This document shows, piece after piece, positions 32,995-33,065 of a stretch of 33,065 nucleotides of DNA. The position numbers were made by a program, and so were the translations under genes. The stretch's first letter is position 1. Every line of letters starts with the position of its first letter. The stretch spans positions 1 to 33,065 of the forward strand of contig NZ_MWSM01000031.1 of the NCBI RefSeq assembly GCF_002087075.1. The letters run 5' to 3'. Origin of the DNA: Streptococcus pseudopneumoniae ATCC BAA-960 = CCUG 49455 (GTDB lineage: Bacteria > Bacillota > Bacilli > Lactobacillales > Streptococcaceae). The notes under the pieces are model-generated. The model searched no databases. It saw only the letters and a program-made list of their open reading frames with translations, and was not told where the DNA came from.

Positions 32995-33065
32995 ATACTC
33001 TTCGAAAATCTCTTCAAACCACGTCAGCATCGCCTTACCGTATATATGTTACTGACTTCGTCAGT
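32995..33065 (+). repeat. BOX repeat, boxA and start of next unit, cut off by the window end
   Basis: The segment opens ATACTCTTCGAAAATCTC, continues with TTCAAACCACGTCAGC and ends TTACTGACTTCGTCAGT, the normal boxA to boxB transition of pneumococcal BOX elements. The rest lies outside the window. It sits about 24 bases upstream of the amidotransferase-like gene, in its promoter region. Confidence 0.85.

Noticed and set aside
1..33065. CRISPR arrays, rRNA or tRNA genes
   Set aside because: No regularly spaced repeats, no rRNA-like sequence and no CCA-ended cloverleaf were seen by eye.

Overview
The window comes from a low-GC Gram-positive bacterium and reads as a mitis-group Streptococcus chromosome (S. 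mitis, S. pneumoniae or a close relative). Three things point there: proteins that I recognise as nearly pneumococcal (PBP2a, the ComG/Cgl pseudopilus proteins, AdhE, KhpB), pneumococcal-type BOX repeats, and an IS1381-like element. The species call rests on recognition, not on a search. Almost all genes lie on the minus strand; the plus strand carries only a pseudouridine synthase, the insertion sequence and a broken acetyltransferase.

Layout, left to right. 17-3190: pbp2A-rpmG-secE-nusG (cell-wall synthesis, then translation/export/transcription). 3277-4152: a plus-strand RluA-type pseudouridine synthase, apparently leaderless. 4221-5228: gapA with a strong promoter. 5405-8584: a two-gene MacB/FtsX-type ABC transporter, a BOX repeat and a TprA/PlcR-like regulator. 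8707-11358: adhE, preceded by a dense cluster of Rex-type half-sites and a CcpA-type palindrome. 11659-12845: a MORN protein, a low-molecular-weight tyrosine phosphatase and yajC. 12962-14938: tkt. 15055-17903: an unknown protein, then rnpA-yidC-khpB. 18051-20244: ackA and a YtxK-like methyltransferase.

20245-22590 is an accessory, decayed stretch between the methyltransferase and the comG operon. It holds a frameshifted IS1381-like element, an AT-rich acetyltransferase gene broken by a one-base slip, about 400 bases of unexplained hairpin-rich DNA, and a truncated methyltransferase that was probably the last gene of the comG operon. The comG operon itself (comGA-GG, 22741-26448) looks intact and has a clear ComX (SigX) cin-box.

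26524-32971: a DUF1033 protein, a zinc alcohol dehydrogenase with an apparent six-residue internal deletion, a pair of small unrecognised ORFs (one cationic, one membrane-spanning), a cytidine-deaminase-like gene behind gltX, pgi and a class-I glutamine amidotransferase-like hydrolase. A second BOX element starts at 32995 and runs off the end.

Functionally, much of the window is central fermentation (gapA, pgi, tkt, ackA, adhE, zinc ADH), envelope/RNA biology (pbp2A, yidC, khpB, rnpA, secE, yajC, nusG) and competence. I found no rRNA, tRNA or CRISPR array. The best candidates for something undescribed are the small ORF pair at 28213-28640, the structured region at 22040-22440, and the peptide-sensor-like regulator next to an ABC exporter.
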